Notes: a model not told the origin generated them from the sequence alone. A DNA stretch of 36,273 bases from Marinobacter sp. (GCA_022014155.1 JAKLLS010000024.1:1-36273); one strand, 5' to 3'; positions 8,094 to 16,454 are shown, counted from the first letter of the stretch. Translations and numbers: made by a program.

Positions 8094-8987
8094 CTAACTT
8101 CGGTTTCGGACTGCTGCGGCATGACGTTTGAGGTCTGTGATGATCTCGGGCACTTTGAGGGGCAACACTCTGAGGGCCGCTTTTAAAAGGTAAATGAAGA
8201 GATTCATCCGCTTGTACCAGAGCACTTGGCGAATCTTTTTCTTCATTGGGCGGTAGCCTTCGAGGTAAAGCTCTTCCAGGCAGTCGGCGTTGTTGGTCAG
8301 GCTGTAACGGCTCAGATCCAGCGGTACCGCTATGTCTGCTTTTTTCAGTTGCTTGCGGGTATTGAAGTCGATACCAATGTTGATGGCGTTGCTGATCACA
8401 TCAAGTGTATCTTCCGGTTTCGGGTAGCGGCCGACATGGCTGAGATCAACCGCGACGATGATGCCCGCACCCATGCCCGCCAACGGCGAGATCGGGACAT
8501 TTTCAACCAGCCCGCCGTCGACCAGAATGCGACCATTCACTTCCACCGGAACAAACAGGCCGGGCACAGCCATGGAGGCACAGACAGCGTCCGCCAGGTT
8601 GCCTTCTCTGAATATCAGCTGTTCGCCGGTTTCAATATCCGTTGCGCAAATGGCGAGGGGGATGTCGGCATCTTCAATCCGGCAATCCCCCAGATCCCGA
8701 TGGATCATCTCCCGAATGGCATTGGTACTGAACAGCCCGCCGCGCTCCAGGGTGAAGTTGAGAATCTTGGACAGGTTCAGGGTTGAGCCAATGGAAAGTA
8801 TGGACTCTGCCGGGCGGCCGAAGGCGTAATAACTCGCGACCAGTGCGCCCACACTGGTACCCGAAATACAATGAATCCGGATGCGCTCTTCTTCGAAGGC
8901 CTTCAGTGCGCCAATGTGCGCAATGCCCTTGGCGGCGCCGCCCCCCAGGGCGAGACCGATACGGGTGTTAAAGGGATTGAGTTTCAT
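8094..8987 (-). CDS. Patatin-like phospholipase, RssA-like
   Basis: The 297-residue protein has the patatin oxyanion-hole motif 'LGGGAAKGIAHIG', the nucleophile elbow 'GTSVG' with its serine, and the catalytic aspartate in 'VDGGLVENVP'. These define a Ser-Asp dyad acyl hydrolase acting on lipids. No signal peptide is seen; a basic, hydrophobic C-terminal part (KRMNLFIYLLKAALRVLPL) may touch the membrane. The frame extends to 9056, but the ATG at 8987 gives the family-like start MKLNPFNTRIG directly before the first strand. The ribosome-binding site is weak. RssA-like proteins have no settled physiological substrate. Confidence 0.88.
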   Translation of the reverse strand: MKLNPFNTRIGLALGGGAAKGIAHIGALKAFEEERIRIHCISGTSVGALVASYYAFGRPAESILSIGSTLNLSKILNFTLERGGLFSTNAIREMIHRDLGDCRIEDADIPLAICATDIETGEQLIFREGNLADAVCASMAVPGLFVPVEVNGRILVDGGLVENVPISPLAGMGAGIIVAVDLSHVGRYPKPEDTLDVISNAINIGIDFNTRKQLKKADIAVPLDLSRYSLTNNADCLEELYLEGYRPMKKKIRQVLWYKRMNLFIYLLKAALRVLPLKVPEIITDLKRHAAAVRNRS

Positions 8988-9171
8988 GCAGTAGTGCCAG
9001 TTGATGTTATGGAGGGAAAGCTTCGAGTAGATATTAACAGACCTGGCCCACCTCACTCGTTGATTGTTCTCGATTAAACCTGTGCCGACTTTTCGTTAGC
9101 GGTACGCCTTTGCATTCTTCGGAGTTCGTCCCCATAAACCCGATAACAACCCACAGCACTGGAGGTACACA

Positions 9172-9627
9172 ATGGCGGAATCATCACTCAAGGAACAGTT
9201 GAACAACGCGGTAAAAAACGCGATGCGGAACAGGGATAAAACTCGTCTTGTTACCTTGCGTATGGCCCAGGCCGCGGTCAAGCAGATCGAGATTGATGAG
9301 CGCCGCGATCTGGAGGACGAGGATGTTCTGAAAGTGCTGGATAAAATGCTCAAGCAACGCCGCGATGCCGCCAGTCAATACGATGAGGCCGGTCGCGAGG
9401 AGTTGGGCGACAAGGAACGGGCGGAAATGGTGATTATCGAGGAATTCATGCCCGCCGCCCTGACCGAGGATGATCTGGACGGTTTGATTCGCATGTCCAT
9501 CAGCTCGACCGACGCCCAGGGAATGCAGGATATGGGGCGTGTTATGAACCACCTGCGCCCCCAGGTTCTTGGTCGGGTCGATATGGGGCATCTGAGCAAG
9601 AAGGTGCGGGCCGCGCTGGCGGGCTAA
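9172..9627 (+). CDS. GatB/YqeY domain protein
   Basis: The 151-residue protein is a stand-alone YqeY domain, related to the C-terminal tRNA-binding region of the GatB amidotransferase subunit. Typical stretches are 'LRMAQAAVKQIEIDERRDL', 'KQRRDAASQYDEAGREEL', 'EEFMPAAL' and 'GRVMNHLRPQVLGRVDMG'. Its function is unproven. In many gammaproteobacteria it sits with rpsU and dnaG, but neither gene is here. GGAGG lies seven bases before the ATG. Confidence 0.9.
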   Translation: MAESSLKEQLNNAVKNAMRNRDKTRLVTLRMAQAAVKQIEIDERRDLEDEDVLKVLDKMLKQRRDAASQYDEAGREELGDKERAEMVIIEEFMPAALTEDDLDGLIRMSISSTDAQGMQDMGRVMNHLRPQVLGRVDMGHLSKKVRAALAG

Positions 9628-9635
9628 GAGCCCGC
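9619..9635. terminator. Weak terminator-like hairpin
   Basis: GCGGGC and GCCCGC form a 6-bp stem whose loop contains the stop codon of the YqeY gene. It lies between convergent genes. The following GTTCTC is a poor T-run, so termination is uncertain. Confidence 0.35.
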
Positions 9636-9639
9636 GTTC

Positions 9640-9930
9640 TCACTGATTTCTGCGAGGCCTGCCGAAAAGCACGCGCAACTCATCCTTTGCGGCCTCAAGA
9701 TGGTCTCTTTGCTCCGGGGGGAGTTGTTTACCCGCCCGGTTGATGTAAAACGTCAGCATCGACATGGCAGACCGATATGGATCCGATTTGCGACGCTTGC
9801 TCTCTTCGGCGGACTTCTTCAGGGAGCGCGCGATTTCCCGGGGATCTTCAAGGGCAAACACACCCCGCTCAAGGTCGAGGGCATCGCTGGAATCGGTCAC
9901 CTTCTGCGACCAGTGTTCAGATTTATCCAT
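9640..9930 (-). CDS. DUF3175 family protein
   Basis: The 96-residue basic protein matches the DUF3175 pattern: 'HWSQKVTDSSDALDLERGVF', 'DPREIARSLKKSAE' and 'SAMSMLTFYINRAGKQLP'. The function of the family is unknown. The frame opens at 10062, but the ATG at 9930 (MDKSEHWSQ) starts right before the domain and has an AGGTGG/GGAGG ribosome-binding site five bases upstream. It is convergent with the YqeY gene. Confidence 0.82.
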   Translation of the reverse strand: MDKSEHWSQKVTDSSDALDLERGVFALEDPREIARSLKKSAEESKRRKSDPYRSAMSMLTFYINRAGKQLPPEQRDHLEAAKDELRVLFGRPRRNQ

Positions 9931-9998
9931 AACCCACCTCCAGTCGTGTGTCGAGCATTCCCGAAAACCTTTCCTCCGATATCTTGAATTGTAAGAGA

Positions 9999-10040
9999 AG
10001 CGGCCTGAATCACACCATTGTTCGTCCGGGGCAGTTGACC
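9999..10040 (+). pseudogene. Remnant of an NAD(P)-binding SDR gene
   Basis: These 42 bases match 38 of 42 positions of bases 14030-14071, inside the SDR gene at 13613-14251. Translated it gives GLNHTIVRPGQLT against GLNYTIVRPGRLT. The flanking sequence does not continue the match in frame. It is a short scar of a lost paralogue between the DUF3175 and ohrR genes. Confidence 0.65.
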
Positions 10041-10113
10041 AATGGAGAGGGTGCAGACTCATTCGCCAAACCTGAAAAGGCTTGTATCTCTACACGTGGT
10101 GCGCTAGATTAAA

Positions 10114-10123
10114 TTGTGCACAA
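10114..10123. promoter_or_regulatory. Possible OhrR operator
   Basis: TTGTGCACAA is a perfect 10-base palindrome in the A/T-rich stretch TTAAATTGTGCACAAGGTAAT, 20 bases before the ohrR start. OhrR proteins bind A/T-rich palindromes at such positions to repress ohrR and ohr. The exact consensus is not matched, so this is an inference from position and symmetry. Confidence 0.4.
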
Positions 10124-10143
10124 GGTAATCGCGAGCGAGTTAT

Positions 10144-10638
10144 ATGCCAGAACTTGAGTCCAAAGAACATTCGGTTCCCGGAACAGACCTGTTGACGCTG
10201 GATCGGCAGATGTGTTTTGCCCTCTATTCCGCTTCCCTGGCCATGACCAAGCTGTATAAGCCGTTGTTGTCGGAGCTGGGGCTGACCTATCCCCAGTATC
10301 TGGTGATGTTGGTGTTATGGGAGCGTGATGGCATCAGGGTGTCTGGTCTGAAGGAGCGTTTGCATCTGGATTACGGCACCCTGACCCCGCTGGTGAAGCG
10401 GCTGGAGAAGCAGGAGCTTCTGGTTCGGCAGCGTTCGCCAGAGGATGAGCGGCAGGTCATCCTTCGCCTCACGCAGCGGGGGCGTAGCCTGAAGGAAGCC
10501 GCGCGCCGTATACCCGAGCAGGTGGCCGGTGTATCTGGCTGCTCCCTTGCGGAACTTGAAGAGCTGAAAACCCAGCTCTGTGCCTTGAGAAACCGATTGC
10601 ACAGTCATCTGGACAGTCATCCGGAAGAGCGCGCCTGA
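10144..10638 (+). CDS. ohrR: MarR family organic-hydroperoxide regulator OhrR
   Basis: The 164-residue winged-helix protein has the MarR core '[14 protein letters not shown]' and '[18 protein letters not shown]' with the wing '[13 protein letters not shown]'. Cys24 in '[12 protein letters not shown]' is the peroxide-sensing cysteine position of OhrR; Cys133 and Cys146 are candidate partners for a two-cysteine disulfide switch. Oxidation by organic peroxides would release it from DNA and induce ohr, which follows 44 bases downstream on the same strand. Confidence 0.92.
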   Translation: MPELESKEHSVPGTDLLTLDRQMCFALYSASLAMTKLYKPLLSELGLTYPQYLVMLVLWERDGIRVSGLKERLHLDYGTLTPLVKRLEKQELLVRQRSPEDERQVILRLTQRGRSLKEAARRIPEQVAGVSGCSLAELEELKTQLCALRNRLHSHLDSHPEERA

Positions 10639-10682
10639 GAGTGGGCGTTCTCATCTACATCCAAAGCAAAGAGGAAAACTTT

Positions 10683-11111
10683 ATGTCTATCGAACAAGTT
10701 GCATACCGTGCATACGCAGAAGCAACCGGTGGTCGCGACGGCCGGGCCGTCTCGTCAGACGGTGTTCTTGATGTGGAACTGGCGACCCCAACGGAACTTG
10801 GCGGTGCCGGCGGTAAAGGAACGAACCCGGAACAGCTGTTTGCGGCCGGTTACTCCGCGTGTTTTATCGGTGCGATGAAGTTTGTGGCGGGCCGGGATAA
10901 ACTGAACATGCCGGAAGATGCGTCCATTGAGGGTGTTGTGGGTATTGGTCAGATTCCCGGCGGATTTGGCATCGAGGTGGAGCTGCGAATCAGTCTGCCG
11001 GGCATGGACGAAGCAACTGCCAAGCAGCTGATCGATGAGGCCCACAAGGTGTGCCCGTATTCCAACGCCACTCGCGGAAACATCGACGTAACGCTCAACC
11101 GGGTGGGCTAA
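10683..11111 (+). CDS. ohr: Organic hydroperoxide reductase Ohr
   Basis: The 142-residue protein reduces organic hydroperoxides to alcohols with a catalytic Cys60 ('[10 protein letters not shown]') and resolving Cys124 ('[14 protein letters not shown]'). The conserved '[15 protein letters not shown]' and 'LVDEAH'-like helix (here [12 protein letters not shown]) are present. The frame opens slightly upstream at 10641, but ATG 10683 gives the family start and has AGAGG upstream. It acts in the cytoplasm with a lipoyl or thiol reductant and is paired with its regulator ohrR. Confidence 0.95.
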   Translation: MSIEQVAYRAYAEATGGRDGRAVSSDGVLDVELATPTELGGAGGKGTNPEQLFAAGYSACFIGAMKFVAGRDKLNMPEDASIEGVVGIGQIPGGFGIEVELRISLPGMDEATAKQLIDEAHKVCPYSNATRGNIDVTLNRVG

Positions 11112-11116
11112 CCCCC

Positions 11117-11130
11117 GGTTCTGCGGAACC
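11117..11130 (+). terminator. Possible ohr terminator
   Basis: GGTTC-TGCG-GAACC forms a short stem with a tetraloop seven bases after the ohr stop codon, followed by ATTTGCT. The T-run is weak. Confidence 0.4.
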
Positions 11131-11150
11131 ATTTGCTCTGTCTGGTCGAT

Positions 11151-12044
11151 CTACCAATCGAGCCTGATGCTTCCCAGAAGGGCATCGCCCAACCGTAGAT
11201 CCAGGGTTCCTGCGTCCAGATCCCGATATCGGACGCGGGTATCCACACTCGCGCCAAGTCCCAGAACCACCGCGGGCCACAATGCATTACCTGAGCTGAT
11301 CCGGTATGTCAGCTCCGCTCTCCACTCGCGCAGATAAAGCGCGCTTTCGACTTCCCGGGCTTTATCAAGAGTGGCCCAACGATCCCCCACGCGTTCCAGT
11401 CGTAGCTCCCAGCGGTCATCGGGGCTTTGCCATCGCAGTATGACAGGTAGGTCCATCAGCCAGTGGCCGTTTGCATTTACGTGCTCCCAACGCATCCTGG
11501 GAAGCCAGCGGAAAGAACCGAAGCGATGATCGCCGCCGACCCCCAGGCTCAGGGGCGAGCCTTCATCCACTGCCCGGAACATCGCCATACGGCCATTCAG
11601 CACATCACTATGAAAGGTTTGATCCTTGAACATATTAGATGTACCGGCAAAGCCAGCCCGCACTTCCACGCGGTATAGCCGGTACTGCCATTGGCCGCCG
11701 AAGGTCAAACGGTGCAAGTGGCCGTTGTGTGCCGGTTCGCCGGTGCGAATGCGCAGAGGCTGATAATCGTAGTCAACGCCGAAATCGCCCACAGCGCCCC
11801 GCCGCCCCCAGCCCAGCCCGCGCTGAGCACGGGTTACCTCGGTGGCCGATGGCACATCTTCCGGCCAGTCGTAGGCCTGCCACTGGCGGTACAGCAGGTA
11901 GAAGTCACTTGAGGCCTGAACGGTGCGCGGCTGGGCCGCGGCGGCTACCAGAAGAACCACCAGAAGAAAAACGCACGATTTTGCGCGAGCTATGATTTGA
12001 GCGCGCCTGAAAAACAGCAAGGAAAGCTGGGAGTGATTTCGCAT
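11151..12044 (-). CDS. Exported beta-rich protein, possible outer-membrane barrel
   Basis: The 297-residue protein starts with a basic region and a hydrophobic signal segment (CVFLLVVLLVAAAAQ) with likely cleavage after VQA near residue 44. The rest alternates polar and hydrophobic residues in strand-like stretches rich in Trp, Arg and Tyr (for example 'YRLYRVEVRAGFAG', 'WELRLERVGDRW', 'WRAELTYRISSG') and ends in LDW, with a terminal aromatic residue as in outer-membrane beta-barrels. I do not recognise the family. GGAG lies six bases before the ATG. It is convergent with ohr. Confidence 0.7.
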   Translation of the reverse strand: MRNHSQLSLLFFRRAQIIARAKSCVFLLVVLLVAAAAQPRTVQASSDFYLLYRQWQAYDWPEDVPSATEVTRAQRGLGWGRRGAVGDFGVDYDYQPLRIRTGEPAHNGHLHRLTFGGQWQYRLYRVEVRAGFAGTSNMFKDQTFHSDVLNGRMAMFRAVDEGSPLSLGVGGDHRFGSFRWLPRMRWEHVNANGHWLMDLPVILRWQSPDDRWELRLERVGDRWATLDKAREVESALYLREWRAELTYRISSGNALWPAVVLGLGASVDTRVRYRDLDAGTLDLRLGDALLGSIRLDW

Positions 12045-12098
12045 TTCAACTCCAAATCCTTCGACCAGTTCAAATCCGCTTGGCGAATAATCCTGTCA

Positions 12099-12206
12099 AT
12101 GTCTTACAGCCACTCTACTGATGACACTAGCATGAATGTTAACGGAGAGGCCGACTCTGAGTTCTTCGAAAGCTCCGAGCTGGCGGATGGGAGTTCAGGG
12201 CACTAA
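12099..12206 (+). other. Possible small ORF or small RNA before a terminator
   Basis: A 35-codon frame, rich in Ser, Asp and Glu, ends 22 bases before a strong plus-strand terminator. No convincing ribosome-binding site is seen at 12099 or at the internal ATG 12132. The terminator implies that something is transcribed rightward from this 200-base gap; it may be a small RNA rather than a protein. Confidence 0.25.
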
Positions 12207-12228
12207 GCGCGGATATTCGGGCTGGTTG

Positions 12229-12252
12229 ACCCCGGCGAAAGCCGGGGTTTTT
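12229..12252 (+). terminator. Strong intrinsic terminator
   Basis: ACCCCGGC-GAAA-GCCGGGGT makes an 8-bp GC-rich stem with a stable GAAA tetraloop, followed by TTTT. It is oriented rightward. No recognised gene ends just upstream on this strand. Confidence 0.85.
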
Positions 12253-12411
12253 GCATTTGGGTACCCGATGACTACTCTTGCGCAGGCCAGGTTTTCAAAC
12301 TAGATAATGGGCAAACAATAAAATTGCGAGGTGCATCTGCAGTGGATGCAGGTTGGTGTCCTGTTAGTTAGGTAATCACTCAATTAAACATACGTAGAGG
12401 AAGGATTTCTC

Positions 12412-13542
12412 ATGAAAACGTGTTTATCGATTATCGCCATCAGTAGTCTGATTTTGTCGGGGTTGGTGTCTGCCGCTCCCCAGAGTAAGCCCAACGGCCC
12501 CTGGCTCACGGACGAACAGAATGTGTCTTTGGCCGCATTGCGCAGTTATGAGCAGCTTTGGCACACGCTTGAGCAACTGGACCGGTCAGCCAAAGGCGAG
12601 TTTGTTCTTTCAAGTGCTCCGCGTGTCAGTAATACAGGCCGGGAAATCCCCGTAGTTACTATTGGGAGTGGACCTCGGCGGATCATGATCATAGCGCAGC
12701 AACACGGCAACGAGTACGTTGTGAGTGAGGCGATGATTGAGTTGGCCAGGGACCTTTCCAGCAACTCGAAACAATCCAGTGCCATACGGGATGCCCTGAC
12801 GCTTACCATTGTACCCAGAGTCAATGTCGACGGGTTTGATGCCAGTGTCGAAGACGCTTTCGGGAATACGCCACCATGGCGTCAGAACTACGACCCGTTC
12901 TGCGTTACAGGCCCTTGCCCTGCCTTCTATCAGCGCGGGCGGGGTTATGACGTTAACCGGTACCATTCGTTTATTGAGGATAGCCCGGAGGTCGATCCCT
13001 ATGTTGGAGGTCCCAATCCTGTTCCTGAGTCGGTTGCCATGCGTTTGTTGTTTGACGAGTTTCAGCCTTCGGTGGTTATCGATTTTCACCACCAGGGCTC
13101 CTACGTTGATGCCGATGGCAAACTGATTACCGGATCGACGATGTGGCCCAATGCCACCTCGGCGGCTGAGGCACTTGGAGTGGTAGATCAGTTTGAGGAC
13201 GGAGTTGAACTGGCGAAAAAAGTGGTCAGTGTTATGGCCACAGAGCTTGATCAGTATGGTTATGCCAATCTCACACTCTATCCCGGAACAACCACGCCTG
13301 GAATCGCCCGTAACGCCTATGGACTGTTGGGGGCCGGCTCGGTGTTATTCGAGATGCGTGGTGGCATCGGAACCAAGGGCAACGGGTACATCACCAAGAC
13401 CGCGTACAGTGCTGCCAAAGCCGTCGTGGCGGCCATGGCCGACGGAACATTGTTCGACGCCGATATCGCGATTGCGGAGAACCTTCCTCCCAGGGGGCCG
13501 GGCATTGGCGCTCCTAATGAAGAAGCAGAAGAGGTAGAGTAA
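12412..13542 (+). CDS. Secreted M14 family zinc carboxypeptidase
   Basis: The 376-residue protein has a signal peptide (residues 1-21, cleavage near VSAAP) and the M14 catalytic set: zinc ligands His98 and Glu101 in 'QQHGNEY', the arginine/asparagine region 'GYDVNRYHSF', the third zinc ligand in 'VIDFHHQGSY' and the catalytic glutamate in 'VLFEMRGG'. It should act outside the cytoplasm on the C-terminal residue of peptides or a related amide bond. GAGGAAGG precedes the start. An acidic tail (EEAEEVE) ends the protein. Confidence 0.88.
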   Translation: MKTCLSIIAISSLILSGLVSAAPQSKPNGPWLTDEQNVSLAALRSYEQLWHTLEQLDRSAKGEFVLSSAPRVSNTGREIPVVTIGSGPRRIMIIAQQHGNEYVVSEAMIELARDLSSNSKQSSAIRDALTLTIVPRVNVDGFDASVEDAFGNTPPWRQNYDPFCVTGPCPAFYQRGRGYDVNRYHSFIEDSPEVDPYVGGPNPVPESVAMRLLFDEFQPSVVIDFHHQGSYVDADGKLITGSTMWPNATSAAEALGVVDQFEDGVELAKKVVSVMATELDQYGYANLTLYPGTTTPGIARNAYGLLGAGSVLFEMRGGIGTKGNGYITKTAYSAAKAVVAAMADGTLFDADIAIAENLPPRGPGIGAPNEEAEEVE

Positions 13543-13554
13543 AAGGGTAACAAG

Positions 13555-13594
13555 GCCCACCTCCGGACTGGTCGTACCTGATCCGGAGATGGGC
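13555..13594. repeat. Long hairpin between M14 and SDR genes
   Basis: GCCCACCTCCGGA and TCCGGAGATGGGC pair along 13 positions with a single mismatch around a 14-base loop. No T-run follows. The hairpin ends about seven bases before the ribosome-binding site of the SDR gene, so it may limit read-through or shield mRNA ends. Confidence 0.5.
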
Positions 13595-13612
13595 ACAACC
13601 AGGAGATCCGCC

Positions 13613-14251
13613 ATGCATGTGTTCATTGCAGGAGCCAACGGGCAAATCGGGCAATACCTGTTGCGGGAAATGGCTGACAGCGGTCATGAGGCTCGGGCCT
13701 TGATCCGCCACCCGGGGCAGGGCCCGGAATTGCAACAGTTGGGCGCTACGGAAACCGTGCTGGGTGACCTGGAGCATGACTGCAGCGAGGCCATGAGAGG
13801 CTGCGATGCGGTCATTTTTACCGCTGGCTCTGGCCCCCATACCGGGCCGGATAAAACCATCGATGTGGATCAGGACGGCGCTATCCGACTGGTGGATACA
13901 GCCAGGGCTATGGGTATAAAGCGTTTCATCATGGTGAGCAGTATGCGAGCGGAGGAGCCGGAAAAAGGGCCGGAAAAAATCCGCCATTACCTTTGGGCGA
14001 AACACAATGCTGATGAGCATCTGAAGAACAGCGGCCTGAATTACACCATTGTTCGGCCGGGGCGGCTGACCGATGATGACGGAACGGGCAAGGTTGCGGT
14101 AAATGCGAGGCTGGAGGAATTCGGTATGATTCCGCGGCAGGATGTTGCCCGTGTGCTGATGGCGGTGCTGGATGCGGACAATACCGCTGACTGTGTCTTC
14201 GATGTGGTGTCCGGCGACACGCCGGTGCGTGAGGCACTGGCAAAACTGTAA
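13613..14251 (+). CDS. NAD(P)H-binding SDR (atypical, SDR_a5-like)
   Basis: The 212-residue protein is a one-domain atypical short-chain dehydrogenase. The nucleotide-binding motif 'IAGANGQIGQYLL' is near residue 5, and 'YTIVRPGRLTDDDGTGKV' is the typical segment after the active-site region. No Tyr-x-x-x-Lys of classical SDRs is obvious. Members act as NAD(P)-dependent reductases or as sensors; the substrate is unknown. AGGAG precedes ATG 13613; the frame opens at 13589. A remnant of a related gene lies at 9999-10040. Confidence 0.88.
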   Translation: MHVFIAGANGQIGQYLLREMADSGHEARALIRHPGQGPELQQLGATETVLGDLEHDCSEAMRGCDAVIFTAGSGPHTGPDKTIDVDQDGAIRLVDTARAMGIKRFIMVSSMRAEEPEKGPEKIRHYLWAKHNADEHLKNSGLNYTIVRPGRLTDDDGTGKVAVNARLEEFGMIPRQDVARVLMAVLDADNTADCVFDVVSGDTPVREALAKL

Positions 14252-14359
14252 GGGCTGCCGGGCCCTGCTGTATTGCGCCGCCGGGCCTGTGAATTACGCT
14301 GTCTTTGTCTTAAGCTTTTAAGGAGATATTTGGCCAGCCCAGGCGGTTTTCAGGAGCCT

Positions 14360-15055
14360 ATGTCCGACAAAGAGCTACGCACCAAATCCGATAAACAGTC
14401 TATCGACGAGTTTATCCACCAGGTCCGCAAGCTACCTGATCAAGGTAGAGGGCAGGGTCGGCTGATTTTCGCGCTGGACGCCACCGCGAGCCGGGAGGCG
14501 ACCTGGGATCAGGCCTGTCACTTGCAGAGTGAACTGTTCCTGGCGACCCGGGATTTGGGCGGCCTGGCCATTCAACTTTGTTACTACCGTGGCTTTGGCG
14601 AATTCAAGGCTACGAAATTTGTCACCGAGACCGGTCAGCTGCTGAACCTGATGAACGGCGTTTCCTGCCTGGGTGGTCGCACCCAGATCAGTCGGGTGTT
14701 GGCACACGCCGTGAAAGAAACCCGCGCAGAGGCCGTCAAGGCTGTGGTGTTTATCGGGGATTGTTGCGAGGAGCCGGTGGACGAACTCTGCCACACCGCC
14801 GGTGAACTGGGCATGCTGCGAACCCCGGTGTTCATGTTCCATGAGGGTGCCGATGCCCATGCCAGGGCGGTATTCCAGCAGGTGAGCAAGCTGTCTGGAG
14901 GCGCCTACGCCCCCTTTGATCGCAACAGCCCTCAGGTTCTCAAGGATCTTATGGCCGCTGTTGCGGTCTATGCTTCCGGGGGAGCCAAAGCCCTGCAGGA
15001 CTTTTCCAGCCGCAGTTCCCCGGAAGTCAGGCGCCTGACCCGGCAGATCCGATAG
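14360..15055 (+). CDS. vWA-like domain protein paired with a J-domain protein
   Basis: The 231-residue soluble protein has a von Willebrand A-like fold: 'LIFALDATASRE' is a variant metal-ion-dependent adhesion site (Asp-x-Thr-x-Ser), 'CLGGRTQISRVLAHA' supplies the threonine and 'VVFIGDCCEE' the late aspartate. It ends with a Ser/Arg-rich tail. CAGGAG precedes ATG 14360; the frame opens upstream at 14273. The downstream J-domain membrane protein is 57 bases away. I recall similar vWA + J-domain pairs in other proteobacteria without an assigned function. Roles in protein quality control or metal-dependent binding are guesses. Confidence 0.75.
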   Translation: MSDKELRTKSDKQSIDEFIHQVRKLPDQGRGQGRLIFALDATASREATWDQACHLQSELFLATRDLGGLAIQLCYYRGFGEFKATKFVTETGQLLNLMNGVSCLGGRTQISRVLAHAVKETRAEAVKAVVFIGDCCEEPVDELCHTAGELGMLRTPVFMFHEGADAHARAVFQQVSKLSGGAYAPFDRNSPQVLKDLMAAVAVYASGGAKALQDFSSRSSPEVRRLTRQIR

Positions 15056-15112
15056 CGCTTGTTTCCATCCATCTTCAATCCATCAATGGGCCGGTGAGCC
15101 CGGAGTATCTGA

Positions 15113-15826
15113 GTGCCGCTAACGCTACTGGTTATCTTGTTGTCGATTGTCGCCTGGATCTGGCTGCGCAGTCTGCCGCCCAGCCAACGCAATCCGGCCA
15201 TTCTCAAGCTGGCGTTGATTGTCGGTATCGCGATTGTGGTTGTGCTGGCCGTTACCGGCCGGTTGCATTTTTTGTTTGTGTTGTTGGCGTTTCTTTATCC
15301 GTTACTGCGCCGGGTGCTGCCATCTTTATTGAAGGGAGGCATGGCAGGGGCAGCAAAAGCCAGGTCGGGCAACCAATCCCATGTGTCCAGCGACATTCTC
15401 GAGATGACCCTGGATCATGACTCCGGAACCATGAGCGGCAAGATCCTGAAAGGCCCCATGGCCGGGCGGGAGCTGGCGGATCTGGGCGAAAGCGAATTTA
15501 TCGAGTTGCTACGATACTGTCGGGCGCAAGATGAGGACTCTGCCCGGCTGCTGGAAACCTACCTCGACCGCCGGTTCGGAGACTCCTGGCGTGCTGACGA
15601 TGAGGCTGACGGCGGGCAATCCGGCGACAGTGGCCATTCCGGCAACACCAGCGGCCCTCTGACCGAGAGCGAAGCCCTGGACATTCTTGGGCTGGAGCCC
15701 GGTGCCAGCAGGGAAGAGATCATCCAGGCCCACCGCCGGATGATGCAGAAAGTGCACCCGGACCATGGTGGCAGTAACTATCTGGCTGCTCGCATCAATG
15801 AAGCCAAAGAGTACCTGCTGAGCTGA
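15113..15826 (+). CDS. Membrane-anchored DnaJ (J-domain) protein
   Basis: The 237-residue protein has two N-terminal membrane segments (about residues 3-18 and 31-63), a middle region with Asp/Gly/Ser-rich linker, and a short C-terminal J-domain (from 'ALDILGLEPGASREEIIQAH' to the end) with the essential 'HPDHGG'. It should recruit and stimulate an Hsp70 (DnaK) at the inner membrane, like DjlA or the mitochondrial Tim14 type. The start is GTG at 15113, with GGAG seven bases upstream. Its client is probably related to the vWA protein. Confidence 0.85.
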   Translation: MPLTLLVILLSIVAWIWLRSLPPSQRNPAILKLALIVGIAIVVVLAVTGRLHFLFVLLAFLYPLLRRVLPSLLKGGMAGAAKARSGNQSHVSSDILEMTLDHDSGTMSGKILKGPMAGRELADLGESEFIELLRYCRAQDEDSARLLETYLDRRFGDSWRADDEADGGQSGDSGHSGNTSGPLTESEALDILGLEPGASREEIIQAHRRMMQKVHPDHGGSNYLAARINEAKEYLLS

Positions 15827-15830
15827 TTGC

Positions 15831-16454
15831 TTAACGCTGAATCGCCAGGGAGTTTTCAGGAGCGGCCCGGGAAGACCACACGGGGTATGGGATGCCCGCC
15901 AGCCGGTTCATGAAGAATGCCTGCATCAACAGAATCAGTACGCCACCCATCAGGACGGACAGTTGCACCGGGTTGGTCATAAGGCCAAGGGAGACGATCA
16001 ATGCCGTGGCTCCTGCGGGAGGATGCACCACGTTAAATGCCACCATCAGGCAGCCTGTGAGACCCATGGCTATCGCGGCGGCGCCCACCCGGCTGAGATC
16101 CACGCCGGTCAGGAAAGCGGATGGAGCGTCTTGTAGTCCGAACAGGTAAAGGCCAGCCAGTCCCGTCAAGGCACCGATAAAATGCCCGCATAGGACATTG
16201 CGGGGGGAGGCGGGTTGCGCCAGAGGCACATGAAAAAGGATAAACGCGGTGGCGCCCAGTGAAGGGAAGATAAATGGCTCCTGTGTAACCAGAGCCAGCA
16301 TGGCGACCAAAGCGATACTGACACCGCTGTTGATGAGGTTGAACACGGCCATCACGATCTTCGGGCTGTAGCGTGACATCAATCGCTCAAGGTGGAGTGC
16401 CCGCAGCACTCCGCTGACCAATTGCCAGCGCAGCTTTTCGTTTCGAAGACCCAT
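15831..16454 (-). CDS. HPP family integral membrane protein
   Basis: The 207-residue protein has four or more membrane segments and the family signature 'VVHPPAGATALIV', along with 'SLGATAFILFHVPLAQPASPRN'-type text split as 'FPSLGATAFILF' and 'PASPRNVLCGHFIGAL'. HPP proteins are small membrane proteins; plant members were linked to nitrite uptake in plastids, bacterial roles are unclear. ATG 16454 is preferred over 16472. The gene is convergent with the J-domain gene, five bases apart. Confidence 0.88.
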   Translation of the reverse strand: MGLRNEKLRWQLVSGVLRALHLERLMSRYSPKIVMAVFNLINSGVSIALVAMLALVTQEPFIFPSLGATAFILFHVPLAQPASPRNVLCGHFIGALTGLAGLYLFGLQDAPSAFLTGVDLSRVGAAAIAMGLTGCLMVAFNVVHPPAGATALIVSLGLMTNPVQLSVLMGGVLILLMQAFFMNRLAGIPYPVWSSRAAPENSLAIQR

